64,000 nucleotides of DNA from Ktedonosporobacter rubrisoli (GTDB taxonomy: Bacteria > Chloroflexota > Ktedonobacteria > Ktedonobacterales > Ktedonobacteraceae). Within the stretch, counting starts at the first letter, position 1. The number at the start of each line of letters is the position of its first letter. This document shows positions 52,994 to 61,212 of the stretch, piece after piece. The notes beneath the pieces were generated by a model. It was not told the origin of the DNA. It was given only the letters and a program-made list of their open reading frames with translations, and made no database searches. The DNA lies in the NCBI RefSeq assembly GCF_004208415.1, contig NZ_CP035758.1, positions 2,480,001 through 2,544,000 on the forward strand, read 5' to 3'. The translations under genes were made by a program, and so were the position numbers.

Positions 52994-53959
52994 TTAGGGA
53001 AGCAGGATGATTTTGCCATGGATACTGCCGGCGGCGAGAAGTCGATGGGCAGTACTGGCGTGCTCCAGGCTAAAGACTTTGGCCACGCGTGTTGTAAGCT
53101 GGCCATTAGCGAGTAAGCTCGAAAGCTCAATCAACTGCAGCGTATTTGAGCGGACACCCACCACGCGGGGCGTGATTCCACGTTGCGGAACGAATTGTCC
53201 ACCTGGAACCCAAAATTCCGGAACTACGGTAACATAGAGCCCTCCATCATGCACAGCTTCAAACGCGCTTCTTGCCGCAACACCGCCGATTACATCAAGC
53301 GCTGCATCAACGCCTGACGGTACTGCCTGCTTCACCTGCGCGGGAATATCTTGCTCGCGATCAAGCATGAAAGTTGCGCCAAGGGTACGCGCTAGCTCAG
53401 CTTCATGGGCAAATGTAGGGGCCAGAACCTGGATTCCTCGTAGCGCCACCAGCTGTAGCGCGAAGCCTCCCACAGCTCCCAACGGGCCGTTAATGAGTAG
53501 GGTTTGCCCTGGCGCAAGTTGCAGCTGTTCCAGGGCCTGCAGCGCTGTCAGCCCGGCCAGTGGGAGGCTGGCCGCCGCTATCAATTCGATGCCCTGGGGC
53601 GCAGGCGCCAGGTAGTGCTCTGAGAGAATCGCATATTCGGCGTAGGTTCCAACCTGGGTGAGCGAGTGCTGGGAGCAAGCAATGACTTGATCGCCCACCT
53701 GGAAACTGCTGACTCCCTCGCCAAGCGCATCAACGCTTCCGGCCGCATCGTAGCCGGGCACTAATGGAAAACTGACCTCTTCCTTCCAACGGTAGACGCC
53801 TGTGACCATGCCGAGATCCGCAGGATTGACTGCCGCCGCCGCAATGCGCATTCGTACCTGCCCAGGGCCAGGATCAGGAAGAGGGACTTTCTGGATAGAA
53901 AGCTGCTCGGGGTCTCCAAAGCGTTCAATCGCGGCTACACGCATCATTCCATGACTCAT
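52994..53959 (-). CDS. quinone oxidoreductase-like MDR protein (zinc-free)
   Basis: 321-residue medium-chain dehydrogenase/reductase. The N-terminal GroES-like domain has VPLPDPGPGQVRMRIAAAAVNPADLG and VPGYDAAGSVDALGEGV, and lacks the structural and catalytic Cys/His zinc ligands, as in quinone oxidoreductases. The Rossmann domain has LLINGPLGAVGGFALQLVAL. It probably uses NADPH to reduce quinones or enones. AAGGAGCTG precedes the ATG. An IS5-type element is inserted 30 bases upstream of the start, so its native promoter has been displaced. Confidence 0.87.
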   Translation of the reverse strand: MSHGMMRVAAIERFGDPEQLSIQKVPLPDPGPGQVRMRIAAAAVNPADLGMVTGVYRWKEEVSFPLVPGYDAAGSVDALGEGVSSFQVGDQVIACSQHSLTQVGTYAEYAILSEHYLAPAPQGIELIAAASLPLAGLTALQALEQLQLAPGQTLLINGPLGAVGGFALQLVALRGIQVLAPTFAHEAELARTLGATFMLDREQDIPAQVKQAVPSGVDAALDVIGGVAARSAFEAVHDGGLYVTVVPEFWVPGGQFVPQRGITPRVVGVRSNTLQLIELSSLLANGQLTTRVAKVFSLEHASTAHRLLAAGSIHGKIILLP

Positions 53960-54075
53960 GATTCAGCTCCTTATATCTGTCTTTCCTGAGAGTGTGTCCT
54001 AGCTAGAACAATGAGCCGATAGTTCAGAGAAAGGAGAGTTCAGCCGAAAGCACAACTCGAAAGGAACGAACCAAG

Positions 54076-54483
54076 ATGTGTGAGCCAATCAAGCGAAAAC
54101 GTTACCCGTCGGATCTGACCGATGCGCAATGGGAGCTGATCAAGCCGTTCATCCCAGCAGTCTCTGCCCAGGCCACAACGGCCCTTCACGAGCGACGAGA
54201 AATCGTCAATGCTATCCTCTATGTGTTGCGCACAGGCTGCTCATGGCGACAGATGCCGCACGACCTGCCCAATGGCAAAACGGCCCATCACTACTTCCGC
54301 ATCTGGACGCAGGCGGGGATTTGGGAGCCCATCATGGCCCACCTGCGCCGACAGGTACGCACCCAGATGGGGCGGGACCCGGAACCCAGCGCTGCGATCA
54401 TCGATAGCCAGTCGATCAAAACGGCTCCCGTGCCAGGAAGCGACAAGGGCTTCGACGCGGGGAAAAAAAATCTATGGGCGTAA
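54076..54483 (+). CDS. IS5-type transposase, ORF A
   Basis: 135 residues. The opening RYPSDLTDAQWELIKPFIP and REIVNAILYVLRTGCSWRQM are the DUF4096-type DNA-binding head of IS5/IS427 transposases. It then reaches the first catalytic Asp in SAAIIDSQSIKTAPVPGS. After DAGKK it runs out of frame at a run of eight A's (54463-54470) and stops. Expected to be read on into ORF B by slippage at the A-run. Confidence 0.88.
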   Translation: MCEPIKRKRYPSDLTDAQWELIKPFIPAVSAQATTALHERREIVNAILYVLRTGCSWRQMPHDLPNGKTAHHYFRIWTQAGIWEPIMAHLRRQVRTQMGRDPEPSAAIIDSQSIKTAPVPGSDKGFDAGKKNLWA

Positions 54484-54940
54484 ACGCCACGTGCTCGTGG
54501 ATACGCAGGGTTTCCTTCTGGCTGTCAAAGTGCATGCCGCCAACATCGTGGATCGCGTGGGGGCCAGGCTCTTGCTCAGCCAGTTGCCGCGCTCTTTCCC
54601 GCGTCTGTGCCACCTCTTTGCGGATAAGGGCTATACAGGACCATTGCTCGACTGGATTGCGCAGCGATTGCACTGGACCACAGAACTGGTGCCACAGGCT
54701 CACAATAGGTCCCATCAGCACTGGATCCTCGTGGACGGCCAACCGGTTCTGCTGCCCCGGCCCAAGACGGGTTTTCAGGTGCAAAGGAAACGATGGGTCG
54801 TCGAACGCAGCTTGGCCTGGTTCACCCGTTTCCGCCGCTTAGCTCGCGACTACGAAGGGCTCACCACCAGTTCAGAAGCCTTTCTTCAGCTCGCCTCGGT
54901 TCGGCTTATGCTTTCGCGCTTATCTCCTTTCCGCTACTGA
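54463..54940 (+). CDS. IS5-type transposase, ORF B (frameshift product)
   Basis: Continuation in the +1 frame after the A8 run: KIYGRKRHVLVDTQGFLLAV, the second catalytic Asp in LFADKGYTGPLL, and the Glu in RWVVERSLAWFTRFRRLARDYE. The open frame itself starts earlier at 54209, but the part before the A-run is a shadow of ORF A. A +1 shift, or loss of one A by transcript slippage, joins A and B into a full DDE transposase of about 287 residues. Confidence 0.85.
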
Positions 54941-55069
54941 TTCTTGTGGTTAGGACACTCTCTGAGAAATTCACCTGTGTTTCGCCAAGTCCCATAAATG
55001 AGCTTATGGGTGGCCGGGCGAACACGAGCAAAGGATAGCCGAGATCGTGGGAGAAAGCATTATCTTATG

Positions 55070-55654
55070 TTAAGAATTAGAGAGTTGTGCGCGGATGCGG
55101 CTTAAAGAGACGGGAGTAATGCCGAGATAGGAGGCTATATGTAGCTGCTTGACTCTTGTGGTGAGCCCTGGATACTCGGCTAGAAACTTGAGGTAGCGTG
55201 TTGTGGCGTCATCTAATAACAGCTCGCTTTGACGTTGCTCTTGTTCCACATACAGCCACTCGGCGATCTTGAGACTGACCTGTTGCCAGCATACGTGGCC
55301 GGCCGCGAGCCGTTGATAAGCCTGATATGGTGCTATAAGCAGACTGCTCGGCTCTAGCATCTGGATAAAGAGGCGCGATGGCTCTCCACGCAGCAAGGCG
55401 CTGTACGCACAGACGAACTGGTTTTCCAGCCGAAAGGCCTTAGTGCGTTCCAGACCTGACGGCTCGATATAATAGAGGCGGGCCAGCCCGGAAACTATAA
55501 AACTGATGGTTTGTGGAATCTCGCCAGCATGCAGGAAGATAGTACCCCTGGGAACAGCAGCGGGCTGAAAAATCTCAGCCGCTTTAGCAAGCTCCCTGTC
55601 AGGGACAGCGGTCCAGGCACGCAAAAAGCTGGCAAATTGTTCATATGCGCTCAT
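55070..55654 (-). CDS. Crp/Fnr-family transcriptional regulator
   Basis: 194-residue regulator. The cNMP-binding barrel is visible in RGTIFLHAGEIPQTISFIVSGLARLYYI, but the phosphate-binding Arg/Glu set of true cAMP receptors is not obvious, and there are no Fe-S cysteines of FNR. The C-terminal helix-turn-helix is KQLHIASYLGITPVSLSRIRAQL, as in the arcR/YeiL-like group. GGAGGGAG precedes the ATG at 55654; a longer frame to 55705 is unlikely. It is monocistronic. The ligand is unknown; it may directly follow redox or nutrient signals. Confidence 0.85.
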   Translation of the reverse strand: MSAYEQFASFLRAWTAVPDRELAKAAEIFQPAAVPRGTIFLHAGEIPQTISFIVSGLARLYYIEPSGLERTKAFRLENQFVCAYSALLRGEPSRLFIQMLEPSSLLIAPYQAYQRLAAGHVCWQQVSLKIAEWLYVEQEQRQSELLLDDATTRYLKFLAEYPGLTTRVKQLHIASYLGITPVSLSRIRAQLSNS

Positions 55655-55928
55655 CTCTGTAACTCCCTCCGATATCAGGATATGCCATGCCAGGCCTGAA
55701 AGCAATCCCTGAGCTTACTACAGCTTTTCTGGAAGGGGCGGACATTTATGCTATGGCAGCCTCCAAAGCTCGCCAGCAATTTTAAGTTCGTGTGTTGAGA
55801 TGCGAGCAACTAGCGCTCTGGAAGCTCTGAGCATAGATGCTCGCCTGGCTCCTGGGGCGGCTGGAAACATAATAAGGGTCGGAGATGGCAGCTTTAATGG
55901 GTCTTAAATGCCCGTAAGTAATGAGATC

Positions 55929-55980
55929 CTCGCAAAACGTTGTTTTTGGCCGCTGTTCAGGCTATATTAGAAGGGTAGCT
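55929..55980 (+). promoter_or_regulatory. CRISPR leader of array 2
   Basis: CTCGCAAA (55929) and TCAGGCTATA (55957) precede the first repeat at exactly the same distances as in array 1. The bases between also align partly. Confidence 0.65.
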
Positions 55981-56514
55981 CTCGAAAAGAAGGGAAGCCC
56001 GTTAGAGGGATTGGAACATGTAAATTGAGCAACGTGGCAACTTCATACTCGCCCTCGAAAAGAAGGGAAGCTCGTTAGAGGAATTGGAAGTTGTTCAATC
56101 AGTTTGTCCAGGCTATTGGCCGACTGCCTGAAAAGAAGGGAAGCCCGTTAGAGGAATTGGAAGCTCAAGAGGATAATACTCGTAGAAGCCTGATTGATTA
56201 AGCCTGAAAAGAAGGGAAGCCCGTTAGAGGGATTGGTAGAGCTTTTCTGCCTTCCTAAAAAAAGGGATTGTTAAGGGGGCGCCGCGACCTAGCGGATTGG
56301 CCCTTAACCGGGGGCACGGGGCGCGAGCCCCGTTCGATCACAGCCTGTCCCAACATTTCCCTTCCCGCTTGGAATTTGGAAGCTTTATCACTTGACGAGC
56401 AATCCAATTTCGCTCACAACCCCGAAAAGAAGGGAAGCCCGTTAGAGAGATTGGAAGGCTGCAAGAATAGTTCGTAGTGTCTTTCTCGTTGCATTCCCGA
56501 AAAGAAATTGAAAG
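55981..56514 (+). CRISPR. CRISPR array 2: seven repeats, two decayed, one insertion
   Basis: Full 37-nt repeats at 55981, 56054, 56127, 56203 and 56421 run from CYYGAAAAGAAGGGAAG to GGGATTGGAAC or GGAATTGGAAG. A partial repeat ends at 56382 (GGAATTTGGAAG), and the last repeat, 56496-56514, has an 18-base internal deletion. Spacers are 36-39 bases. The 143 bases between the fourth repeat (ends 56239) and the partial one are about 70 longer than a spacer plus a repeat. The repeat family differs from array 1 but has the same length and ends. Confidence 0.88.
56240..56382. other. structured insertion within CRISPR array 2
   Basis: GTTAAGGG (56270-56277) and CCCTTAAC (56301-56308) form a stem, followed by ACGGGGC and GCCCCGT closed by a GCGA tetraloop at about 56317-56334. 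The two hairpins lie where one spacer-repeat unit should be. It is GC-rich compared with the array. Origin unknown; a tRNA fold does not fit. Confidence 0.5.
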
Positions 56515-56891
56515 TATCCATTGCGATAGAATTGCGCCCTCGATTCAGCTAACAGCTTTCCCAGATTTTCCTCTTGCTCCCTGAAATTGGCCTATTTCCC
56601 TCATACCTGTCCCTTTCCTACGAACCCGGAAGAGCTTTTTTGACAAAAGGATACAATGTGCTATATAAAATGAGGGCTGTGTATCACAGTTATTTCAAGC
56701 TGGGCAATGGAGAAATGCGATCCATTGCCGAAAGCACTACATCGCCGGTAGGAGAAGACCCAGAGCTCTGCGGTGTGGTAATCTGGCTTAAATTCATCCG
56801 TATGTCCTTCTTGACAAGCCAACTGTATTAGCGTAGTGAAAGAAACCTTTAAGAGGCAGACGTAATCATCCCTTCACTCAGGAGATCAGCT
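56515..56891. other. gene-free region after CRISPR array 2
   Basis: 377 bases up to the alcohol dehydrogenase start. An 85-codon frame at 56574 has no ribosome binding site or recognisable product. No repeat unit is seen beyond 56514. Confidence 0.45.
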
Positions 56892-57917
56892 ATGCAAGGA
56901 ACTCTGCTTTACGGCCCCCGGGACGTGCGCTTTGAGGAGCGTGCAGACCCGAAGATCAGCGAGCCAACGGATGCGATCATCAAGATAGTGGCGACCTGCG
57001 TGTGCGGGTCCGACCTTTGGCCCTATCGCGGCATTGAAGAGCTTAGCCAGCCTCAGCCCATGGGGCACGAGTACGTCGGCATTGTTGAGGATGTCGGCTC
57101 CGCGGTCAAGAACATCAAGGTAGGCGACTTCGTTATCGGCTCATTTGCTATCTCCGACAACACCTGCGAGATCTGCAAGGCCGGTTATCAGTCCCGTTGC
57201 GTACATGGCCAGTTCGTATCGCAAACCATCGGCACTCAAGCCGAGTTGGCGCGCATCCCGCTCGCCGATGGTACCCTGGTCGCCACGCCGGGCAGGCCCG
57301 ACAGGGACCTGATCCCCTCGCTCCTGGCCGCCTCGGATGTGCTCGGCACTGGCTGGTTTGCGGCTGATGCAGCCTCAGTGGGGCCAGGCAAGACCGTTGT
57401 GGTCATCGGTGACGGTGCAGTCGGGCTCCTCGCCGTGCTCGCCTCCAGGCAGTTAGGGGCCGAGCGGATCATTGCGATGAGTCGCCAGGCGAAACGACAG
57501 GAACTTGCACGCGAGTATGGGGCGACAAATATTCTCACCGAGCGCGGAGAGGCGGGCGTGGAGAAGGTCAAGGAACTCACAAGTGGGCTCGGAGCGCATT
57601 CTGTTATCGAGGCGGTCGGCACTCAGGAATCGATGCTCCAGGCCATCCGTTCTACTCGGCCAGGCGGCTTTATTGGATATGTCGGCGTCTCCCACAATGT
57701 GAAGCTGGACGGCGAGGAGTTGTTCTTCTCGGAAGTCCATTTGCATGGCGGCCCGGCCCCGGTGCGCCGCTTCCTACCTGATCTCATTGAGCGGATCTGG
57801 AAGCGCCAGATCAACCCCGGCAAAGTGTTTGACCTGCAACTGCCTTTGGCACAAGTTGCCGAGGGCTACCGCGCAATGGACGAGCGCCGCGCCATCAAAG
57901 TGCTGCTCTGGCCCTGA
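56892..57917 (+). CDS. zinc-dependent alcohol dehydrogenase (MDR)
   Basis: 341-residue dehydrogenase. The catalytic zinc ligands are Cys38 in TCVCGSDLWPYRG and the His-Glu of PMGHEYVGIVEDVG. The structural zinc loop has Cys residues in NTCEICKAGYQSRCVHG (three of the usual four visible). The NAD(P) fold is KTVVVIGDGAVGLLAVLASRQLGA. It oxidises an alcohol or reduces an aldehyde; the substrate is unknown. AGGAG precedes the ATG. Its third positions are strongly G/C (GCC, CTC, CGC) compared with nearby genes, which may indicate recent transfer. No operon partners. Confidence 0.87.
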   Translation: MQGTLLYGPRDVRFEERADPKISEPTDAIIKIVATCVCGSDLWPYRGIEELSQPQPMGHEYVGIVEDVGSAVKNIKVGDFVIGSFAISDNTCEICKAGYQSRCVHGQFVSQTIGTQAELARIPLADGTLVATPGRPDRDLIPSLLAASDVLGTGWFAADAASVGPGKTVVVIGDGAVGLLAVLASRQLGAERIIAMSRQAKRQELAREYGATNILTERGEAGVEKVKELTSGLGAHSVIEAVGTQESMLQAIRSTRPGGFIGYVGVSHNVKLDGEELFFSEVHLHGGPAPVRRFLPDLIERIWKRQINPGKVFDLQLPLAQVAEGYRAMDERRAIKVLLWP

Positions 57918-58294
57918 TAGGCAGCCTTACACCGCCGTCGTGCGCTACACCGGTAGAAAGCTGAGGCGGATTTCGCCGCCACAACAAGCAGAAAAAAAGA
58001 AAAGGATCACGCGGGAAAGAAAGGCGTCTGCACCTCGTTGTGACTTCCGCTTGCTCAGCCAGCCTGTCCCTGATTGCCAGAAAAGGGTCCACCAGGCAGA
58101 ACAATACATAGCACATATGTGGGTAAAGCAAATAGAGAATCACAAGCGTTCTTGTCGCACTCCACTATTTGGAGTACAATTTCCTCGTCGAAAAACTTTA
58201 CTGCCCATAACTGACATGCATGACTATTTTAACATTGCGGTTAATATATGTCTAATAATAGAAACACGATCTCTGAAAGAGGAAAAAGCAAGGA
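57918..58294. other. gene-free region before the WD40 kinase gene
   Basis: 377 bases. The left 150 bases are GC-rich like the dehydrogenase gene, the rest AT-rich (58200-58290), probably the kinase promoter. No clear -35/-10 pair, RNA or repeat could be fixed. Confidence 0.45.
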
Positions 58295-61099
58295 ATGCAA
58301 ACCCGTATTGGTCAATATCTGGGCAATTACCGCCTCACCCATTTCCTGGGGCGAGGCGGCTTTGCTGAGGTATATTTAGGAGAACATCGCCGTCTCCAGT
58401 CCCAGGCTGCGATCAAAATCCTTTCCACCCAACTGGCCGGCAACGATGAAGCAAAGTTTCTTGCCGAGGCCCGCACGCTTGCTCACCTGGACCATGGGCA
58501 TATTATCCGTATCCTCGACTTTGATGTGCAAGAGGGCACGCCTTTTCTCGTTATGTACTATGCCCCTAATGGGAGTTTGCGCCAACGTCACCCGCGTGGG
58601 AGCCGCCTGGCACTCTCTACTGTCGTGGAGTATGTGCAACAGATCGCCCAAGCCTTACAGTATGCCCACGAGCGCCAGATCATTCATTGTGATGTCAAGC
58701 CAGAAAATATTCTGGTAGGACGCCACAATGAGCTCCTTTTAAGTGATTTTGGGATTTCGCTCGTTGCCCAGGAAGCCCAGGCTATCGGCATTCATAAAGG
58801 GCTGGGCACTCCACTCTATATGCCCCCAGAGCAATTCCAGGGTCAGCCGCATCTTGTCTCTGATCAATACGCCCTGGCCATCATGATCTATGAATGGCTT
58901 ACGGGAGCATGCCCGTTTGCGGGAACCTTTCCCGAACTCTATGGTCAACATCTTTCTGTTTTGCCCCCTTCACTTCATGAGCGCGTACCCTCCCTTCCGG
59001 CGATGGTGGATCAGGTACTCAAGGTGGCCCTGGCCAAAGATCCTCATCGCCGCTTTAAAAGCGTAGGAGCCTTTGCCAGAGCCTTCGAGTATGCTTCTCG
59101 TAACCCTCAAACCTCCTCTCTCTTACCGCATTCCTCTTCTGAATGGAGAATACTTGGGGAGCAGCAGGCACCTTCGGCCGATGCTTCTGAACATACAATT
59201 AGAGCGAAAGGCCATCAATCCGGTATCAGGCGGAGGATGACAAAGCCTATTCCGGCGGTTGGCAAGGAGGCTAGCGCTGGAAAGCAGTCCTCCGCAGCGA
59301 AGAGCGCGCGCCCATCGCTTGCCACGGTCAGACCTGCCTTGCTGTACACCTACAAAGGAGCCAACCTTGCCGAAACATATGTTGTTGCCTGGTCTCCTGA
59401 TGGTCGGCATATCGCCTCAAGCGACTCCGCAGGCGAGGTACAAATCTGGGATGCGCACAATGGTCAAGTTGTATACACATATCGAGGGCATAGAGATGCG
59501 GTCTATGCACTGAGCTGGTCGCCGGATGGGAAGCGGATAGCCTCGGGTGGTGACGATCAGACTGTGCAGGTCTGGGATGCTCTGGATGGCGGCAACATAT
59601 ATATCTACCGGGGGCACACTGATGTGGTCTATGCAATAAGCTGGTCATTGGACGGAACAAGAATAGCCTCGGGCGGAAAAGATATGACAGTTCAAGTTTG
59701 GGATGCGACCAATGGGAACAATGTCTCTAACTATAAAGACCACACGGATATGATATATGCGCTAAGCTGGTCGCCGGATGGGAAGCGGATAGCTTCAGGG
59801 GGAAAAGATAAAACTGTGCAGATCTTGGATGCAATGAATGGGAACGCGGTGCAAGTTTATCAAGGGCATGCAGAGCCGGTGCATGCGCTAAGCTGGTCGT
59901 TGGACGGAACAAGGATAGCCTCAGGGGGAAGAGATAGAACTGTGCAGATCTTGGATGTGGAAGGTGGAAGCAATATCTATAACTATAAAGGGCATGAAGA
60001 TATAGTTTTTACGGTAAGCTGGTCGCCGGATGGCACAAAGATAGCTTCGGGCGGCGGAGATAGAACAGTGCAGATCTGGGATGCGACAAATGGAGAGAAT
60101 TTGTGTACTTACCAAGGACATAGAAAGAGCGTCTATACGGTAAGCTGGTCGCCAGATGGCACGCGCATTGTCTCTGTGAGCAGAGATATAAAGGGGGCGG
60201 TATGGGATGTAGTGAGCGGGCGAACCATACAACTTTTTAAGGAGCCGATCAATCCCATCTATGCAGTAAGCTGGTCGCCAGGAGGAACGAGAATCGCCGC
60301 AGGAGGCGAAGATGCAACGGTGCAAGTATGGGATGCGGCCAATGGAAAAAATCTTTGCATCTATAAAGGCCATAGCAAGATTGCCCTGGCGCTGAGCTGG
60401 TCGCCGGATGAAACAAAAATAGCCTCGGCGAGTGTAGATGGGACAGTGCAGGTCTGGAATGCCCTTAACGGTAAAAAGCTTTATAGCTATCAGGGGCATA
60501 GCAAGAGTGTCTACGCCGTAAGCTGGTCGCCAGATGGCCAAAGAATAGCTTCGGGTAGCTTTGATGGGACGGTGCAGGTGTGGGATGCGCTCGACGGCGC
60601 CAATATGTCTATCTATAAAGGTCATAGCAAAGCCGTCTATGCAGTGAGCTGGGCGCCGGATGGGAAGCAAATAGCTTCGGGTAGCATAGACGGGACAGTG
60701 CAGGTGTGGAACGCGTTGGATGGAAGAAGCTTGCATGTCTATAAAGGACATGGTAGTGCCGTTTATACAGTAAGCTGGTCGCCAGATGGCACAAAGATAG
60801 CCTCGGGAAGCGCAGATGGCACAGCCCAGATCTGGACTGTGGCCGGGAAGGGAAAAGTCATTACCTATGGAGGCCACAATAAGACTGTGTTAGCTGTGAA
60901 ATGGTCAGTGGATGGCTCTCATATTGCCTCAGGGGGCTTTGATGGGACAGTGCAGGTGTGGGATACTACGAATGGAAGGGATCACTATACCTACAGGGGG
61001 CATAGCAATGCGGTCTATGCGGTAGGCTGGTCGCCGGATGGCACAAAGATAGCCTCGGGAAGCGTAGACGGATCAGTGCAGGTGTGGCAGATTTTCTAG
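58295..61099 (+). CDS. serine/threonine protein kinase with 14 WD40 repeats
   Basis: 934-residue cytoplasmic protein. Kinase domain 10-275: glycine loop LGRGGFAEVYLG, Lys41 in AAIKIL, catalytic loop IIHCDVKPENILV (Asp133; the usual HRD is HCD), DFG at 151-153, and the P+1 region GTPLYMPPEQF. A Ser/Ala-rich linker of about 70 residues follows. From about 346 to 934 run 14 WD40 repeats of 42 residues, most reading VYAVSWSPDGTKIASGS then DGTVQVWDA. Fourteen repeats fit two seven-bladed propellers. No membrane helix or PASTA domain. HCD in place of HRD occurs in active RD-less kinases. AAGGA precedes the ATG. Function: probably scaffolding of phosphorylation partners. Confidence 0.9.
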   Translation: MQTRIGQYLGNYRLTHFLGRGGFAEVYLGEHRRLQSQAAIKILSTQLAGNDEAKFLAEARTLAHLDHGHIIRILDFDVQEGTPFLVMYYAPNGSLRQRHPRGSRLALSTVVEYVQQIAQALQYAHERQIIHCDVKPENILVGRHNELLLSDFGISLVAQEAQAIGIHKGLGTPLYMPPEQFQGQPHLVSDQYALAIMIYEWLTGACPFAGTFPELYGQHLSVLPPSLHERVPSLPAMVDQVLKVALAKDPHRRFKSVGAFARAFEYASRNPQTSSLLPHSSSEWRILGEQQAPSADASEHTIRAKGHQSGIRRRMTKPIPAVGKEASAGKQSSAAKSARPSLATVRPALLYTYKGANLAETYVVAWSPDGRHIASSDSAGEVQIWDAHNGQVVYTYRGHRDAVYALSWSPDGKRIASGGDDQTVQVWDALDGGNIYIYRGHTDVVYAISWSLDGTRIASGGKDMTVQVWDATNGNNVSNYKDHTDMIYALSWSPDGKRIASGGKDKTVQILDAMNGNAVQVYQGHAEPVHALSWSLDGTRIASGGRDRTVQILDVEGGSNIYNYKGHEDIVFTVSWSPDGTKIASGGGDRTVQIWDATNGENLCTYQGHRKSVYTVSWSPDGTRIVSVSRDIKGAVWDVVSGRTIQLFKEPINPIYAVSWSPGGTRIAAGGEDATVQVWDAANGKNLCIYKGHSKIALALSWSPDETKIASASVDGTVQVWNALNGKKLYSYQGHSKSVYAVSWSPDGQRIASGSFDGTVQVWDALDGANMSIYKGHSKAVYAVSWAPDGKQIASGSIDGTVQVWNALDGRSLHVYKGHGSAVYTVSWSPDGTKIASGSADGTAQIWTVAGKGKVITYGGHNKTVLAVKWSVDGSHIASGGFDGTVQVWDTTNGRDHYTYRGHSNAVYAVGWSPDGTKIASGSVDGSVQVWQIF

Positions 61100-61212
61100 G
61101 AGGAATACGGCTCTACATTTGTAAAAAGGCTTGCTGTTTTGTTGCAAGTAGGGAACATGTTTCCTGTCTTGGGTGAGAACTTCTTGTTATAGCTAGCTAT
61201 TAGCCTGAAGGC

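Larger units (their letters stand above)
53992..54962 (+). mobile_element. IS5-family (IS427-like) insertion sequence, 971 bp
   Basis: Imperfect inverted ends GAGTGTGTCCTA (53992) and GAGAGTGTCCTA (inverted, ending at 54962) extend about 23 bases. The flanking TGA at 53989-53991 and 54963-54965 is a likely 3-bp target duplication. Inside is a transposase split in two frames joined at an A8 run. Confidence 0.85.

Noticed and set aside
56262..56362. tRNA-like sequence within CRISPR array 2 (acceptor-like GGGATTG/CTGTCCC and a TTCGATC loop)
   Set aside because: The T-stem does not pair, no valid D-arm or 5-bp anticodon stem with a 7-base loop can be drawn, and the acceptor has a mismatch and no CCA.
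56574..56831. 85-codon open frame after array 2
   Set aside because: No ribosome binding site and no recognisable protein.
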